The notes under the pieces were generated by a model. It worked only from the letters and a program-made list of their open reading frames with translations. It did no database searches and was not told where the DNA came from. The translations under genes were made by a program, and so were the position numbers. 33,264 bases of DNA from Bacteroides sp. 224 (lineage in GTDB: Bacteria > Bacteroidota > Bacteroidia > Bacteroidales > Bacteroidaceae). The DNA lies in contig NZ_QVMK01000035.1 in assembly GCF_010500995.1 (NCBI RefSeq), positions 1-33,264 on the forward strand. Reading direction: 5' to 3'. Every line of letters starts with the position of its first letter. Positions within the stretch are counted from its first letter, which is position 1. Of the stretch, positions 1 to 9,218 are shown piece by piece.

Positions 1-26
1 GATATACTCCGTTTTTTAAGCCCTTT

Positions 27-2737
27 TTAAGCCTTTTTCAACCCAAAAAGTGGGTGCATTGAACCGATTGAAGTGGGTGGGAATGCTCCGTTTTCGCCAA
101 TTTCTAAATAAGAGGCATAAGTAATGCCATATTCACTTAAAAAAGCACTCAAGAATTGCTTGTCATCCAAATTCACAGAAAACTCAGGTAACAATTCTTC
201 TAATGCCCTAAGTTCTTCTGGTTGGTACAACTCGCTATCCCTTAAATCAAAAAAATATTCCTGAAATTTGTCTATTTTGTCTTTAGGAAGAGCTAATCTT
301 CCATTAGGTAAAATTGTCAATTCTATATTTGGCAAAGAGGCAGATAATAAGTCACAATAAAGCCCGAAGGAATATATATGATGCATTACAGCAAATACTA
401 TTTCTATTTTATCAATGGGAGCATCTCTTTTTTCACTATTTGAACAATGTATAATAAGATATTCAATTATGCTTTGTGACAATATATTTGTTTCCGAATA
501 TTTTTGCATATATTCCTTTTGACTGAGATCACTTATGTTTAAATATTCATATAATTTATTGGTTTGTTCAAACCTTGAGAATGTTGTTTGCAGCCAAAAT
601 AATTGTGCATGATGCAATTCCAATAATCGAAGTAGAAAATCACGGGTTGATATAGAAGAGATTAATTTAATTATCTTATCATTTAGAAATGAAAGAACTT
701 TCAGAACAACATCTTTGGAAGCACTCATAGACATTTTTCTTTCTTTACCTTTTAAATTTATATGATCGGCTATTTCTTCTAATAGTACGTCACAATATCT
801 TTTGTTAATGAAATAACAACTATTGATACCATCATTTTCTGCCAGAAAAGGTATACCATCTTTATTAATCAACAAAAAGCTACCATTACACTCACTGAAC
901 ACCTTATCTATATATTGATTAATATTTAAGCTCGAAATAATTCCAAAATGGACTAATGATTCTAACAGGATAAACATTAATTGCCGTTCTAACATATTAT
1001 CGGGCATTTCATCGTTTTGAATAAAATTATCTGGCAATAATAGTCTGAAGCATCCATCATAACCCATAAACATTTTAGCATCTTCTCCTTCGGATGAGAT
1101 TTCAACACCTATATGCAAATCATTTTTTAAAAAAACACCGTTTTTATTCTCTATAACATAGAGCCATATTGCAAGACTTTTTGCAACTTGTGCAGCAAAG
1201 AATTTTCTATCTTCATCAACATTCAAAATTACATTAAATGTAACAATACACTTCTTAAGTTCAAGGAATAAATAATCTTTCATCCGCGACACACCTGAAG
1301 GTATAAATATTGGGATACTATCAGGAAAATCGTTTAAATGTGAAACCCAAACAAAACGCTGCAAACTTTTAATTAAATGTTTATCCATTTTCTTAAAGTA
1401 TTTTGCTCTAAATTCCTGAAATAGACCTGCTTCGTAATACATAAAAGAAGAATGGGTAATCCTATCACTATAAAATGTTTGATTATTTTTTAAATAGTAG
1501 GCAAAGGCATCAATTTCTTGGGTAGGTCCAATATTTATTTTGGCTTTATCCATGGCATAATTATATATATCAGACAATTTTATCTCGTCCTGTCCCAACA
1601 TCATTATAAATTCATCTACAGAAGCAAATATCAAATTATGTTGCTTCTTTATAAAGACAAGTCCAGATTCCAAAGGGTTACAAATAAGAAGATTAAAGTA
1701 ATCAGCATGTGGAAATTGAGTTTGAATATTTTTTTCTGAATCTGCCAATACCTGATATACTTTATTGATTAATTTTTGATTTTTCTTACTTTCAAATAAA
1801 TTACTGTAATCTATTTCACTGTCGTCATAAAAAGTTATAATATTGGCTATTTTGTTTCTATCAAATTGAAACCATAGATTCTGAACATCTCCTAATTCTA
1901 CGGTTTTTAGATGGTGTCCGAAACCATTTTGAGCAGTATGGGTAATTTCCTCAATTGTATATTGAAAATGTTTTTTTTAAGTTTCTCCTCTCCCATTTCA
2001 TTCGCCAATATAGTTATACATTTTACAAATGCACAACATAACAGAGATGAAGGTTGTAAAATCAAATAGTCACTATTTATCTTGAATAATGGAAAATAGT
2101 CTATTAAGTTATTATCTTGAGAGCATTCCTTTAATTTCTTTTTGTTTTCCAATTCTTTATAAACAATTCCCTCTATATCATTGAGATTCAGTTTATGTTT
2201 TTCTAACAAGTAAAACAGTTCATTCTTTGTTAAAAGTAGAGATTTGGTTAACTGAGTATATTCTTTGTAATTGGGATAATATATCTTCTTGGATTCTTTA
2301 TTACCAGCTTCATATCTGGCATATTCAAGTTTGGTTGCCAATTGGTCAGAAATATCTAATAATAAATATACGATATTCAGTAACCGACTATTGAAGTTTG
2401 TAACTTTTGCTATATGAAACAGTCTGGTTAGGTTATATTGCTGGTTAGATAGAGAGCCTGTAAATACTTTATAAGAACCTCTAGGGGTGTGAACCAATTC
2501 AATAAACATAAATTCCTGAGGATCAGTTTTAACGTCAAACGCATAATGCCTTTCAATTTCTTTTGAGATATCATAAATATTTAAATGCTTGTTGCCATTA
2601 CATTTTAACATTGCATTTTTTTGCAAAACTGACAATCTCAAGAAATGAGCTGAATTTTCAGAAAGGGCTTGAAGAGATGATATAAATTGAAGAATTTCAA
2701 ATTTTGAGTATTTTTTTAAAAAATTGAATTGATTCAT
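27..2737 (-). pseudogene. Large unknown protein (~903 aa) split by a one-base frame offset
   Basis: Two adjacent minus-strand frames look like one gene. The N-terminal frame (2737 down to 1907, 276 aa) starts at an ATG. The C-terminal frame runs down to 27 and has no ATG of its own near its beginning; it is open upstream to at least 1970. At 1971-1978 the coding strand has eight A. With nine A, or a -1 slip on the in-frame heptamer A-AAA-AAC, the frames join without a stop, reading ...KLKKKHFQYTIEEITHTAQ. I recognise no domain, signal peptide or catalytic motif. The protein is rich in Leu, Ile, Asn and Lys and looks cytoplasmic. It may be a frameshifted pseudogene, a phase-variable gene, a gene using programmed -1 frameshifting, or hold a sequencing error in the homopolymer. 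Confidence 0.7.
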
Positions 2738-2782
2738 ATATTTCAGCTACCTATTGTTGTTTTTATAATCATTATTGAATAC

Positions 2783-2797
2783 AGTTGTGCAAATTTA
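2783..2797 (-). promoter_or_regulatory. Probable promoter -7 box of the large gene
   Basis: The minus strand reads TAAATTTG at 2797-2790, matching the Bacteroidales -7 consensus TAnnTTTG, with the ATG about 50 bp downstream at 2737. A clear -33 TTTG is not obvious. Confidence 0.45.
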
Positions 2798-2799
2798 AT

Positions 2800-3470
2800 G
2801 AAAAACTAAAAAGATGAGCTAAATCATACATGGATATATTAACCTCTTTTCTTATTCTATCATGAGGCAGGACAAGGGCCGCTCTTTATGGGGACAATTC
2901 AATGATTTAATACCCATATTTCCCATTTATATCCTCTTACCTTCCTATTGTAAAAGGCCTTCCCAGCCCAAAAGTGATAGGAATGTCTGTTTCTGAATAC
3001 CACCTCCCTTTGGTCAGCCATACTCAGAAAAGGTCAAACAGCAACACATTCCTTACATCATAGTACCGGAACTTCGATAAATCGAAGCAACCCAGTCCGT
3101 CTATGACAGAAAAAATTGCTTTTCATGTTTGTCCTAGCAGACTTCATATTTTACCCGCCCAATCCTTTTTCATCCCGTGAAATCATTTCCTTTATAAAAT
3201 ACTTCTTCCTTTTATACCGTTTCAGCTCATATCAAAATATTCTATCTATCCGATGGCCTTTACCAGATGCGAATGTCTGTCACCTGACTTTAAAGCCCGG
3301 CTTAAAATGTATTTCTTTCAGATTCTTCCTCCTGCAGAGAGTAATCATCAGAAAAACCGGCTTCTAAAGTCAGGCCAGCGACAGTTGAATTGCACTGATA
3401 AATTCCCAATCGGCTTCGATAAGAAAAGTCTGAAGTTAGGGGAAATAAATGTTTCATTTAAAACAATTTG
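2800..3470. other. Intergenic stretch with two inverted repeats
   Basis: No convincing gene: the open frames here are short, overlap on both strands and do not look coding. A perfect 7-bp stem CTTCGAT-AA-ATCGAAG lies at 3072-3087. A longer imperfect inverted repeat (15 of 18 positions) joins 3283-3300 with 3357-3374 around a 56-nt loop and could be a structured leader or a remnant of a mobile-element end. Nothing else is evident. Confidence 0.4.
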
Positions 3471-3473
3471 TAT

Positions 3474-3758
3474 ATGGAAAATTATCAGAACATCGAGCAG
3501 ACAAAAGAGTACCAACTGGCTAAGGCTATTGAAAACGGATTGAACAATTATTGTTTCAACCCCAAGTACTTCGCAGCAACGATCCCAATGATGCACCCAA
3601 TATTGCAGCAGTCTCTTTATCGATTAATCCGCGAGTGCTTAAAGGTCATGGCGGATGACAACCGCTATTATGATGACCGTAACCGAGCTTCCCATGAAGA
3701 TGCAAAAGCAATGCTGGAATACCTTCAGGAGAAAGGAAAACCAATACCATTTATTTAA
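3474..3758 (+). CDS. Small conserved-looking hypothetical protein (94 aa)
   Basis: Starts at MENYQNIEQ; an in-frame ATG two codons earlier (3468) is also possible. The product is hydrophilic, with no signal peptide or membrane segment and no recognised domain. The last third (DDNRYYDDRNRASHEDA) is strongly charged. It is followed after 24 bp by another small gene and then by parA, all on the plus strand, so these are probably accessory genes at the beginning of the maintenance block of a mobile element. Function unknown. Confidence 0.6.
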   Translation: MENYQNIEQTKEYQLAKAIENGLNNYCFNPKYFAATIPMMHPILQQSLYRLIRECLKVMADDNRYYDDRNRASHEDAKAMLEYLQEKGKPIPFI

Positions 3759-3782
3759 TTCTAAATTCTTAATACTACAGTT

Positions 3783-4148
3783 ATGGACAAAGAGTATGTA
3801 TTACAGGTGGCAGAAACCGCCAAAAATCAGTTACTGGTAACAACCCCGATGAATGTTATTCTTTCTTGGGGAGTAGAGAAATTTATCGCCACTGTGTTCA
3901 AAGAAATGCCGGCACTCAGGTTCAGAGTAAACGGACGCTTGTTTAAGGGATTTGTGATAGTAGCCCTCAAAGGTAGTGACTATTATGAGATTTACTTGAT
4001 GAATTATCAAGAAACCAAATGTATCACCGATAGAGCCTTTTCTGATGAAGTAGGTGAAATCATTGATAGAACCATCGAAAGTGGTACGAATAAGGCTGAA
4101 TACGAACAGTTCTGTCGGCAACAATGGAATGAGTTATTGACAAAATAG
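3783..4148 (+). CDS. Small hypothetical protein (121 aa)
   Basis: ATG start, no signal peptide, no recognised motif. The middle (about residues 40-75) has alternating hydrophobic and charged residues suggesting a small alpha/beta cytoplasmic fold (RFRVNGRLFKGFVIVALKG). It lies 24 bp after the preceding small gene and is probably co-transcribed with it. A 10-bp inverted repeat follows its stop codon and may end this transcript before the separately promoted parA gene. Confidence 0.6.
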   Translation: MDKEYVLQVAETAKNQLLVTTPMNVILSWGVEKFIATVFKEMPALRFRVNGRLFKGFVIVALKGSDYYEIYLMNYQETKCITDRAFSDEVGEIIDRTIESGTNKAEYEQFCRQQWNELLTK

Positions 4149-4158
4149 CCTGTTACCA

Positions 4159-4206
4159 ATCATCCTTTAGTCCATATAGCATTTATAATAGGGGCAAAAG
4201 GATGAT
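4159..4206. terminator. Possible terminator or attenuator hairpin
   Basis: ATCATCCTTT (4159-4168) and AAAGGATGAT (4197-4206) form a perfect 10-bp inverted repeat with a 28-nt loop, just after the 4148 stop. There is no strong U tract, so a terminator role is uncertain. Confidence 0.35.
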
Positions 4207-4215
4207 ATTTTCAAT

Positions 4216-4352
4216 ATGATCAATTTGGATCATTCATGCGGATAATACATTGTATATCAACAAATACTACTTATAGTAATTACTAATTAAAGTAAAACAG
4301 TAATCGTATTAAATACTAACAATAGTACATACTAATATAATTATTACCTTTG
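4216..4352 (+). promoter_or_regulatory. parA promoter region with palindromic operators
   Basis: The -7 box TACCTTTG is at 4345-4352, 27 bp before the parA ATG. Upstream are TAGTA-AT-TACTA (4274-4285) and TAGTA-CA-TACTA (4323-4334), two copies of one palindrome 49 bp apart, plus ATGATC-N6-GATCAT at 4216-4233. Two identical-type palindromes beside a promoter are what an autorepressed par operon, or a partition site bound by the small partner protein, would show. Confidence 0.55.
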
Positions 4353-4379
4353 TACCCGAACCTATAAAACAGAATAAAA

Positions 4380-5135
4380 ATGCCCAGTATTATAGCTATT
4401 TTAAATCATAAAGGTGGCGTAGGCAAAACTACCACCACTATCAATCTTGCTGCTGCCCTGCAACAAAAAGGCAAGAAGGCTCTTGTTATAGACCTTGACG
4501 GACAGGCGAACCTTACCGAATCCTTCGGTTTTTCTATCGAGGAGCCCAACACAGTATATGGAGCGATGAAAGGTGAATATTCTCTTCCTCTTATAAAAAC
4601 CGAGAACGGCATTACTTTGACCCCATCCTGTCTTGATTTGTCTGCGGCAGAATCGGAGCTTATCAATGAGCCAGGACGGGAAATGATTTTAAGGCAACTG
4701 ATTGGTAAGCTGCCTAAAGAGAATAAGTTTGATTACATCCTTATTGATTGCCCCCCTTCATTGGGATTGCTTACCTTGAACGCATTAACCGCAGCCGACT
4801 TCCTGATTATACCGGTACAGGCTCAATTCTTGGCGATGCGAGGCATGGCTAAGATTATGAACGTTATCAGCATTGTTCAAGAGCGCCTCAATCCCAATTT
4901 AAAGATAGGTGGCATTGTCATTACCCAATACAACAAGCGTAAGACACTGAACAAAAGTGTTACGGAGATTATCAATGAATCTTTCTGCGAAAAGGTTTTC
5001 AAGACAATTATCCGTGACAATGTAGCTTTGGCGGAAGCTCCTATTAAAGGAAAGAATATCTATGAGTACAACAAGAATAGTAACGGAGCAAAGGATTACA
5101 TGGCTTTAGCCGGGGAAGTCCTGAAATTAAAATAA
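4380..5135 (+). CDS. parA: ParA/Soj-family partition ATPase
   Basis: A 251-aa P-loop ATPase of the Walker-type ParA/MinD family, which binds nucleoid DNA as an ATP dimer and segregates or positions mobile DNA. The deviant Walker A motif KGGVGKTTT is at residues 11-19, DLDGQAN at about 38-44 and the Walker B region DCPPSLG at about 122-128. The length is typical of short plasmid/ICE ParA proteins without an N-terminal helix-turn-helix, so DNA recognition is probably left to the small protein encoded 6 bp downstream. The preceding promoter has paired palindromes. In CTnDOT-type elements a ParA homologue (TraA) heads the transfer region; here the gene is far from the tra genes, so a maintenance role is my inference. 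Confidence 0.92.
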   Translation: MPSIIAILNHKGGVGKTTTTINLAAALQQKGKKALVIDLDGQANLTESFGFSIEEPNTVYGAMKGEYSLPLIKTENGITLTPSCLDLSAAESELINEPGREMILRQLIGKLPKENKFDYILIDCPPSLGLLTLNALTAADFLIIPVQAQFLAMRGMAKIMNVISIVQERLNPNLKIGGIVITQYNKRKTLNKSVTEIINESFCEKVFKTIIRDNVALAEAPIKGKNIYEYNKNSNGAKDYMALAGEVLKLK

Positions 5136-5141
5136 GCGAAT

Positions 5142-5399
5142 ATGGGCAAAAGCAATTCATTAAAAGACAGCATGAAAGGCGGTTTAGACGGCCTACTTTC
5201 ATCAACTACACCCTCTTCTAAAGAGGATAAACCAGTAAAAGCAACAACCGAAAAAGAGACTGCGGTACACTGTAATTTTCTCATTAACAAGAGCATTCAT
5301 ACAAGAATGAAGTATCTGGCAATCGACAAGGATATGTCATTGAAAGATATTGTAAACGAAGCCATGAAGGAGTATCTGGATAAATACGAAAAGAAATAA
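5142..5399 (+). CDS. Small ParA partner, likely ribbon-helix-helix DNA-binding protein (85 aa)
   Basis: An 85-aa hydrophilic protein. The N-terminal half is disordered-looking (Ser/Thr/Lys-rich). The C-terminal half, HCNFLINKSIHTRMKYLAI followed by a helix DMSLKDIVNEAMKEYLDKY, has the beta strand - helix - helix layout of MetJ/Arc/CopG-type ribbon-helix-helix proteins. It begins 6 bp after parA, so it is probably the centromere-binding and autorepressing partner of ParA. The TAGTAnnTACTA palindromes upstream of parA are its most obvious candidate targets. The RHH call is from pattern only; the position and size fit the type Ib/III partition arrangement. Confidence 0.7.
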   Translation: MGKSNSLKDSMKGGLDGLLSSTTPSSKEDKPVKATTEKETAVHCNFLINKSIHTRMKYLAIDKDMSLKDIVNEAMKEYLDKYEKK

Positions 5400-5402
5400 T
5401 CC

Positions 5403-5839
5403 ATGAACAGAACAATCATAGTCACCGGTGGAGCCAACGGCATTGGTCGTTGCATAACGGAACACTTCGCATCAGAGGGCGACACTGTATATATCCTGGA
5501 TAAAGAAGCCAAGCAGACTGTTTTAGTTGCCAATGAGATGCAACACAAAGGCTGGAATGTCATTGGTTATATCGGAGACATAGCCGACAAACAGACCCTC
5601 ATAGACTTCGCAGGAAAAGTTCTTTCCGAGCATCCAGAAGGCGTCCATTGTATCATCAACAATGCCTGCCTGATGCTGGGAGGTGTGCTGGATGGTTGCG
5701 AGTATGAGGACTTCCTTTATATTCAACGGGTAGGTGTAGCCGCTCCTTTCATGTTGGCAAAGCTTTTCAAAGACCATTTTATCGGTCTGGGTTCTATCGT
5801 GAATATCTCTTCCACACGAGCGTTTCAATCACAACCCAA
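5403..5839 (+). pseudogene. 5' part of an interrupted short-chain dehydrogenase/reductase gene
   Basis: Encodes residues 1-145 and two bases of codon 146 of a classical SDR oxidoreductase (NAD(P)-dependent, cytoplasmic). The Rossmann glycine motif TGGANGIGR is at residues 8-16, the NNA motif at 86-88 and the catalytic serine in NISS at about 137. It starts 3 bp after the small par protein gene, so it is transcribed with parA. The gene is cut here by an antisense group II intron. Joining 5839 to 9682 restores the frame exactly and gives a 257-aa protein with QSQPNTESY across the junction. As it stands the frame reads into the intron and stops at 5864. Confidence 0.9.
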
Positions 5840-5894
5840 ATCGAGTAGGAGAAAACAAAAGTAGTTTTCTCCTACTTTTGTTTTCGTCCTCTCA

Positions 5895-7773
5895 GTCGAG
5901 TAGATAAAAGGAGTTTCACCTTAAATCTCTCACAGAACCGTGCGTGAAACTCTCGCCTCACACGGCTCTTCTTATTCAAACTCAATAACATGTGACATTT
6001 TTGGGATATACTCCTAGTTTCCAATGATAAAACAAAAGAGCTCTCTTGGCTATTCCACCAAGCCATTTAAAAGCAAGATACATCGGTTTCTTTTTAAAAC
6101 GTTTGTACTTTGCTTTTGCCCAACGTGCTAACATAAAGTTAAAATCTTCCATTATGCGCTTAATGGAATACATACAGAATTTCCCGTAATAATTCATCCA
6201 ACCACGCAGAATGGGATTCACCTCTGATGCTATTAAGTCCAATGGAGTATGCGACTTTGATTTCAGTTTCCATGAACGCATCGTGTCTTTTATGTATTTC
6301 TTTGCTTTTTGGCTAATATCGGGAAGAAAACGGGTAAATGCTTTTCGTTGAACACGGTTCATTGTCTTGCGGGGACGGAAGGTATGACCCAAAAAGTCAA
6401 AGGAGATGCAGAAATATTCCTGCCGCCTCCTCTCGTCTTTGCAATAAACAATCTTAGTTTTCTTCACATTCAGGCTCAACTTACAACTGTCAAACCTCTT
6501 CGACAACTCATCAAGCAGTGCTTCCGCTTCCTGACGGCTTCGACAATGGCATATTGTATCATCCGCATAGCGCTCGAATTTTATGGAAGGATGATTAATC
6601 TCCATCCACTTGTCGAAACAGTAGTGAAGATACAGGTTTGCCAAAATCGGACCGATTACTGAGCCTTGCGGTACCCCACATGTTCTTTCCTCCAGACTGC
6701 CATCGGGTTTCTCATACGGAACAACAAGCCAACGCCGGATATACAATAATATCCATTTTTCTTCTACGTGACGCTCCACTGCCCTCATTAGCAGTCCGTG
6801 GTCTATCGTGTCAAAGAATTTGCTTATATCCATATCCAACACCCAATCACATCGCCAACAGCGTTCACGAGCTATCCCTATGGCTTGATGGGCCGAACGA
6901 TTCGGTCGATAGCCATAAGAATCTTCATGGAAAATTTTATCTATAGACGGCTCTATCAGGCGAACTACGAGCATTTGAGCTATTCTGTCTTCAACAGTCG
7001 GGATTCCTAACGGACGACTTCCTCCATCAGGCTTCGGTATTTCTACCAATTTGACTGCTTTAGGCATATAACTACCAGAACTCATGCGGTTCCATAACCT
7101 GTAGAGGTTTCCTTTGAGCTCTTTTTCGTATTCCGACAGTTCAATTCCGTCTATACCTGCACTTCCCCGATTGGATTTTACATGCACGTAAGCGTGGTAC
7201 AAATCCCAACGGTCAATGTTAAATGGTTTTGCTCCTTGTAATTGCTTCATCCTTAATTTTTAAGTTGTCCAATCCAATTTGCTGAATAAGTTACCCCCTT
7301 CGCTCCGCTCCCATTACAGGAGTTTCATCACTACTACGAAGTAATCCGTCCCTGCTTTGGTCTTCAGTATTTCTACCTCGTGTTTCCTTCACTTGTGTAT
7401 TTTCCTTTGGCATACCAAAGCAGGTTCCTGCGTTCCGATTAAAAGCCTATAAATGAATCATGCCGTCTTAACACCGTACACCGGTACGGGCAGCTGTATA
7501 GGTATCCCCCGTGCCTTATCCCAAACTCGTGGTGAAAGCCTGGTTCTGATGTAAACTAACGCACTTTCGATGCTTCATCAACGGTTCACTTGCGTTCATC
7601 TTTCATTTACGTACCTGACAATTTACCATTGCCTTTTAACAAGTCGTTCACCACCTTCGTTTTGCAACGAAGGCGGCACTTGCCGGTTTGCCACCGGCAC
7701 CTATTTGCCGATAGCGGAAGGCCTGCTTCCATCTTTCAATCAGTTACGAGCCTCGTTGGCTCTCACAGCACAC
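5895..7773 (-). mobile_element. Inner group II intron nested between domains V and VI of the outer intron
   Basis: Minus strand, 1,879 nt, from GTGTGCTGTG at 7773 to CTACTCGAC at 5895. Domain V is the 34-nt segment at 5935-5968 (GAGCCGTGTG...CACGGTTC, AGC triad), followed by a short domain VI. The RT is at 5982-7250. Removing it leaves GGTGGTG joined to TGAGAGGACG, the usual sequence after domain V in the outer intron's type, which supports the boundaries independently of the RT. Its domain V and RT differ from those of the outer intron, so it comes from another lineage rather than being a duplication. Confidence 0.83.
5982..7250 (-). CDS. ltrA: Group II intron reverse transcriptase/maturase (inner intron)
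   Basis: A 422-aa intron-encoded protein. It would bind its own intron RNA to promote splicing (maturase) and copy it into DNA during retrohoming. RT blocks are complete: RPLGIPTVEDR near 79-89, SYGYRPNRSAHQA near 111-123, DMDISKFFDTIDH near 139-151, GVPQGSVIGPILANL near 192-206, and the catalytic YADD at 228-231. The thumb/maturase part follows (ILRGWMNYYG, near 335). No HNH endonuclease domain follows, so the length is that of RTs without the endonuclease. Starts at ATG; the stop is just upstream of intron domain V. The frame is intact, so the intron may be active. Confidence 0.93.
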   Translation of the reverse strand: MKQLQGAKPFNIDRWDLYHAYVHVKSNRGSAGIDGIELSEYEKELKGNLYRLWNRMSSGSYMPKAVKLVEIPKPDGGSRPLGIPTVEDRIAQMLVVRLIEPSIDKIFHEDSYGYRPNRSAHQAIGIARERCWRCDWVLDMDISKFFDTIDHGLLMRAVERHVEEKWILLYIRRWLVVPYEKPDGSLEERTCGVPQGSVIGPILANLYLHYCFDKWMEINHPSIKFERYADDTICHCRSRQEAEALLDELSKRFDSCKLSLNVKKTKIVYCKDERRRQEYFCISFDFLGHTFRPRKTMNRVQRKAFTRFLPDISQKAKKYIKDTMRSWKLKSKSHTPLDLIASEVNPILRGWMNYYGKFCMYSIKRIMEDFNFMLARWAKAKYKRFKKKPMYLAFKWLGGIAKRALLFYHWKLGVYPKNVTCY

Positions 7774-7814
7774 CACCACCTGGCATACGGTTCCGTACCA
7801 AGGCGGTTCCTTAC

Positions 7815-9218
7815 TTACGATACAATTTTACGATAACAATCCATTAGAAAAGGATAATTAGCTCGTCTCAGATTATCATTGTTTAAAGCACGAGTGAGAA
7901 TAAAGCTACCAGAGATATGCCAGTAACCCTTGCGGGTATTAGCCCACTCCCAAGCTTTACGCTTATCAATGCCACACTTAATGAGATTCTTAAAACGAGT
8001 CTTGATCTTCTTCCAACACTTCCAAATGCACATTCGCAGTCGGCGGCGATACCACTCATCTAATCTTCGGAGTTTATTCTTCATGTCGGAGTGCTTGAAG
8101 TATTCCAGCCAACCCATAATGAAGTATCGAAGGGATTGCTTACGTTTCTCGTAACCCATGCCATTGCTGCGAGATGTCAACTCTTTTAGTTTGGACTTGA
8201 ACTTGTTCCAACTTTTAGGATGGACGCTTAATCGACATTCTCCTGACTTAACATAGAAACTGTAACCCAGAAACTTCTTCCCTCTCACATAGCCTACGGA
8301 TGTCTTCTCATGATTAACACGCAAATATAGAACATCCTCAATAAAATGGATGATACTTACTCTAGTACGTTCCGCGGCGCGTTTACTCTTACAGAATATC
8401 ATACTGTCGTCCGCATAGCGAACAAAAGGATGACCTCGACGCTCCAACTCTTTATCCAATTCGTTGAGCATAATGTTGCTAAGCAACGGACTAAGAGGAC
8501 CACCTTGGGGGACGCCTGTGTGAGTCTCTTCAAAGCTTGATCCAATCACTACCCCTGCCAATAAGTACTTGTGGATTAAAGAAACTACCCGTCCATCCTT
8601 GATGCGTTTGGAAAGCAATTCAATTAACCGACTGTGGCTGACAGTATCGAAGAATTTCTCCAAATCCAAGTCAACAACGTACTTGTAGCCGTGATTTATA
8701 TGCGATTGAGCGCCTCGGAGAGCATCGTGACAACTACGATGAGGACGGAAACCATAGCTACTGTCGCTAAACTCCCGTTCATAAATAGGTGATAGCACCT
8801 GTGCTATAGATTGTTGCACAAGACGGTCGACTACTGTAGGAATACCCAACTGACGTTTCTTGCCGCCTTCTTTAGGTATTTCTACTCGGCGAACAGGATT
8901 AGGGCAATACTTGCCAGACTTGATAGAATGGGTTAACTCTTCTTTATGAAGGAGTAACCAAGACAGTAAATCATCTGTACTGAGTCCATCAATTCCGCCA
9001 CTACCCTTGTTGGACAAAACCTGTTTATAAGCTTGGTTCAAGTTGGCTGGGGACAGAATTTGTTCCAGTAGATCATCTTGCGTAAAGTGTACTTCCGTGA
9101 GGTTGTTTTCAGTTATCCCAATAAAAGTCTGCACTCCATGGTGGCCTTCGGATACTGTCCTATTCTTCCCATAGTAGTTATCACTCTGAGTTGATATTTT
9201 CTGCATTCTTCCTTTCAT
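7815..9218 (-). CDS. ltrA: Group II intron reverse transcriptase/maturase (outer intron)
   Basis: A 467-aa intron-encoded protein. RT motifs in order: KRQLGIPTVVDR near 121, SYGFRPHRSCHDA near 154, DLDLEKFFDTVSH near 183, GVPQGGPLSPLLSN near 235 and YADD at 268-271. A GIIM-type maturase domain follows (LRRLDEWYRRRLRMCIWK), then a short C-terminal DNA-binding-like tail (RRANYP...). There is no endonuclease domain. Starts at ATG 9218; a second Met lies four codons later. The frame is intact although the intron RNA is interrupted between domains V and VI. Its sequence is clearly different from that of the inner-intron RT, so the two should not easily substitute for each other. Confidence 0.93.
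   Translation of the reverse strand: MKGRMQKISTQSDNYYGKNRTVSEGHHGVQTFIGITENNLTEVHFTQDDLLEQILSPANLNQAYKQVLSNKGSGGIDGLSTDDLLSWLLLHKEELTHSIKSGKYCPNPVRRVEIPKEGGKKRQLGIPTVVDRLVQQSIAQVLSPIYEREFSDSSYGFRPHRSCHDALRGAQSHINHGYKYVVDLDLEKFFDTVSHSRLIELLSKRIKDGRVVSLIHKYLLAGVVIGSSFEETHTGVPQGGPLSPLLSNIMLNELDKELERRGHPFVRYADDSMIFCKSKRAAERTRVSIIHFIEDVLYLRVNHEKTSVGYVRGKKFLGYSFYVKSGECRLSVHPKSWNKFKSKLKELTSRSNGMGYEKRKQSLRYFIMGWLEYFKHSDMKNKLRRLDEWYRRRLRMCIWKCWKKIKTRFKNLIKCGIDKRKAWEWANTRKGYWHISGSFILTRALNNDNLRRANYPFLMDCYRKIVS

Noticed and set aside
3116..3596. Several overlapping open frames on both strands in the 2.8-3.5 kb gap
   Set aside because: They are short, mutually overlapping, lack promoters and have low-complexity or Phe/Ser-rich composition typical of chance frames.
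5849..5893. A terminator hairpin at the end of the truncated SDR frame
   Set aside because: The stem is domain VI of the outer group II intron on the minus strand; its place next to the intron end explains it.
6309..7010. Plus-strand open frames opposite the RT genes
   Set aside because: They are shadows of the intron-encoded RTs, with no motif or promoter.
7564..7564. GTGCG at 7564 (minus) as the 5' end of the inner intron
   Set aside because: It would leave about 200 bp of unexplained sequence after the outer domain V; GTGTG at 7773 restores the outer intron exactly.
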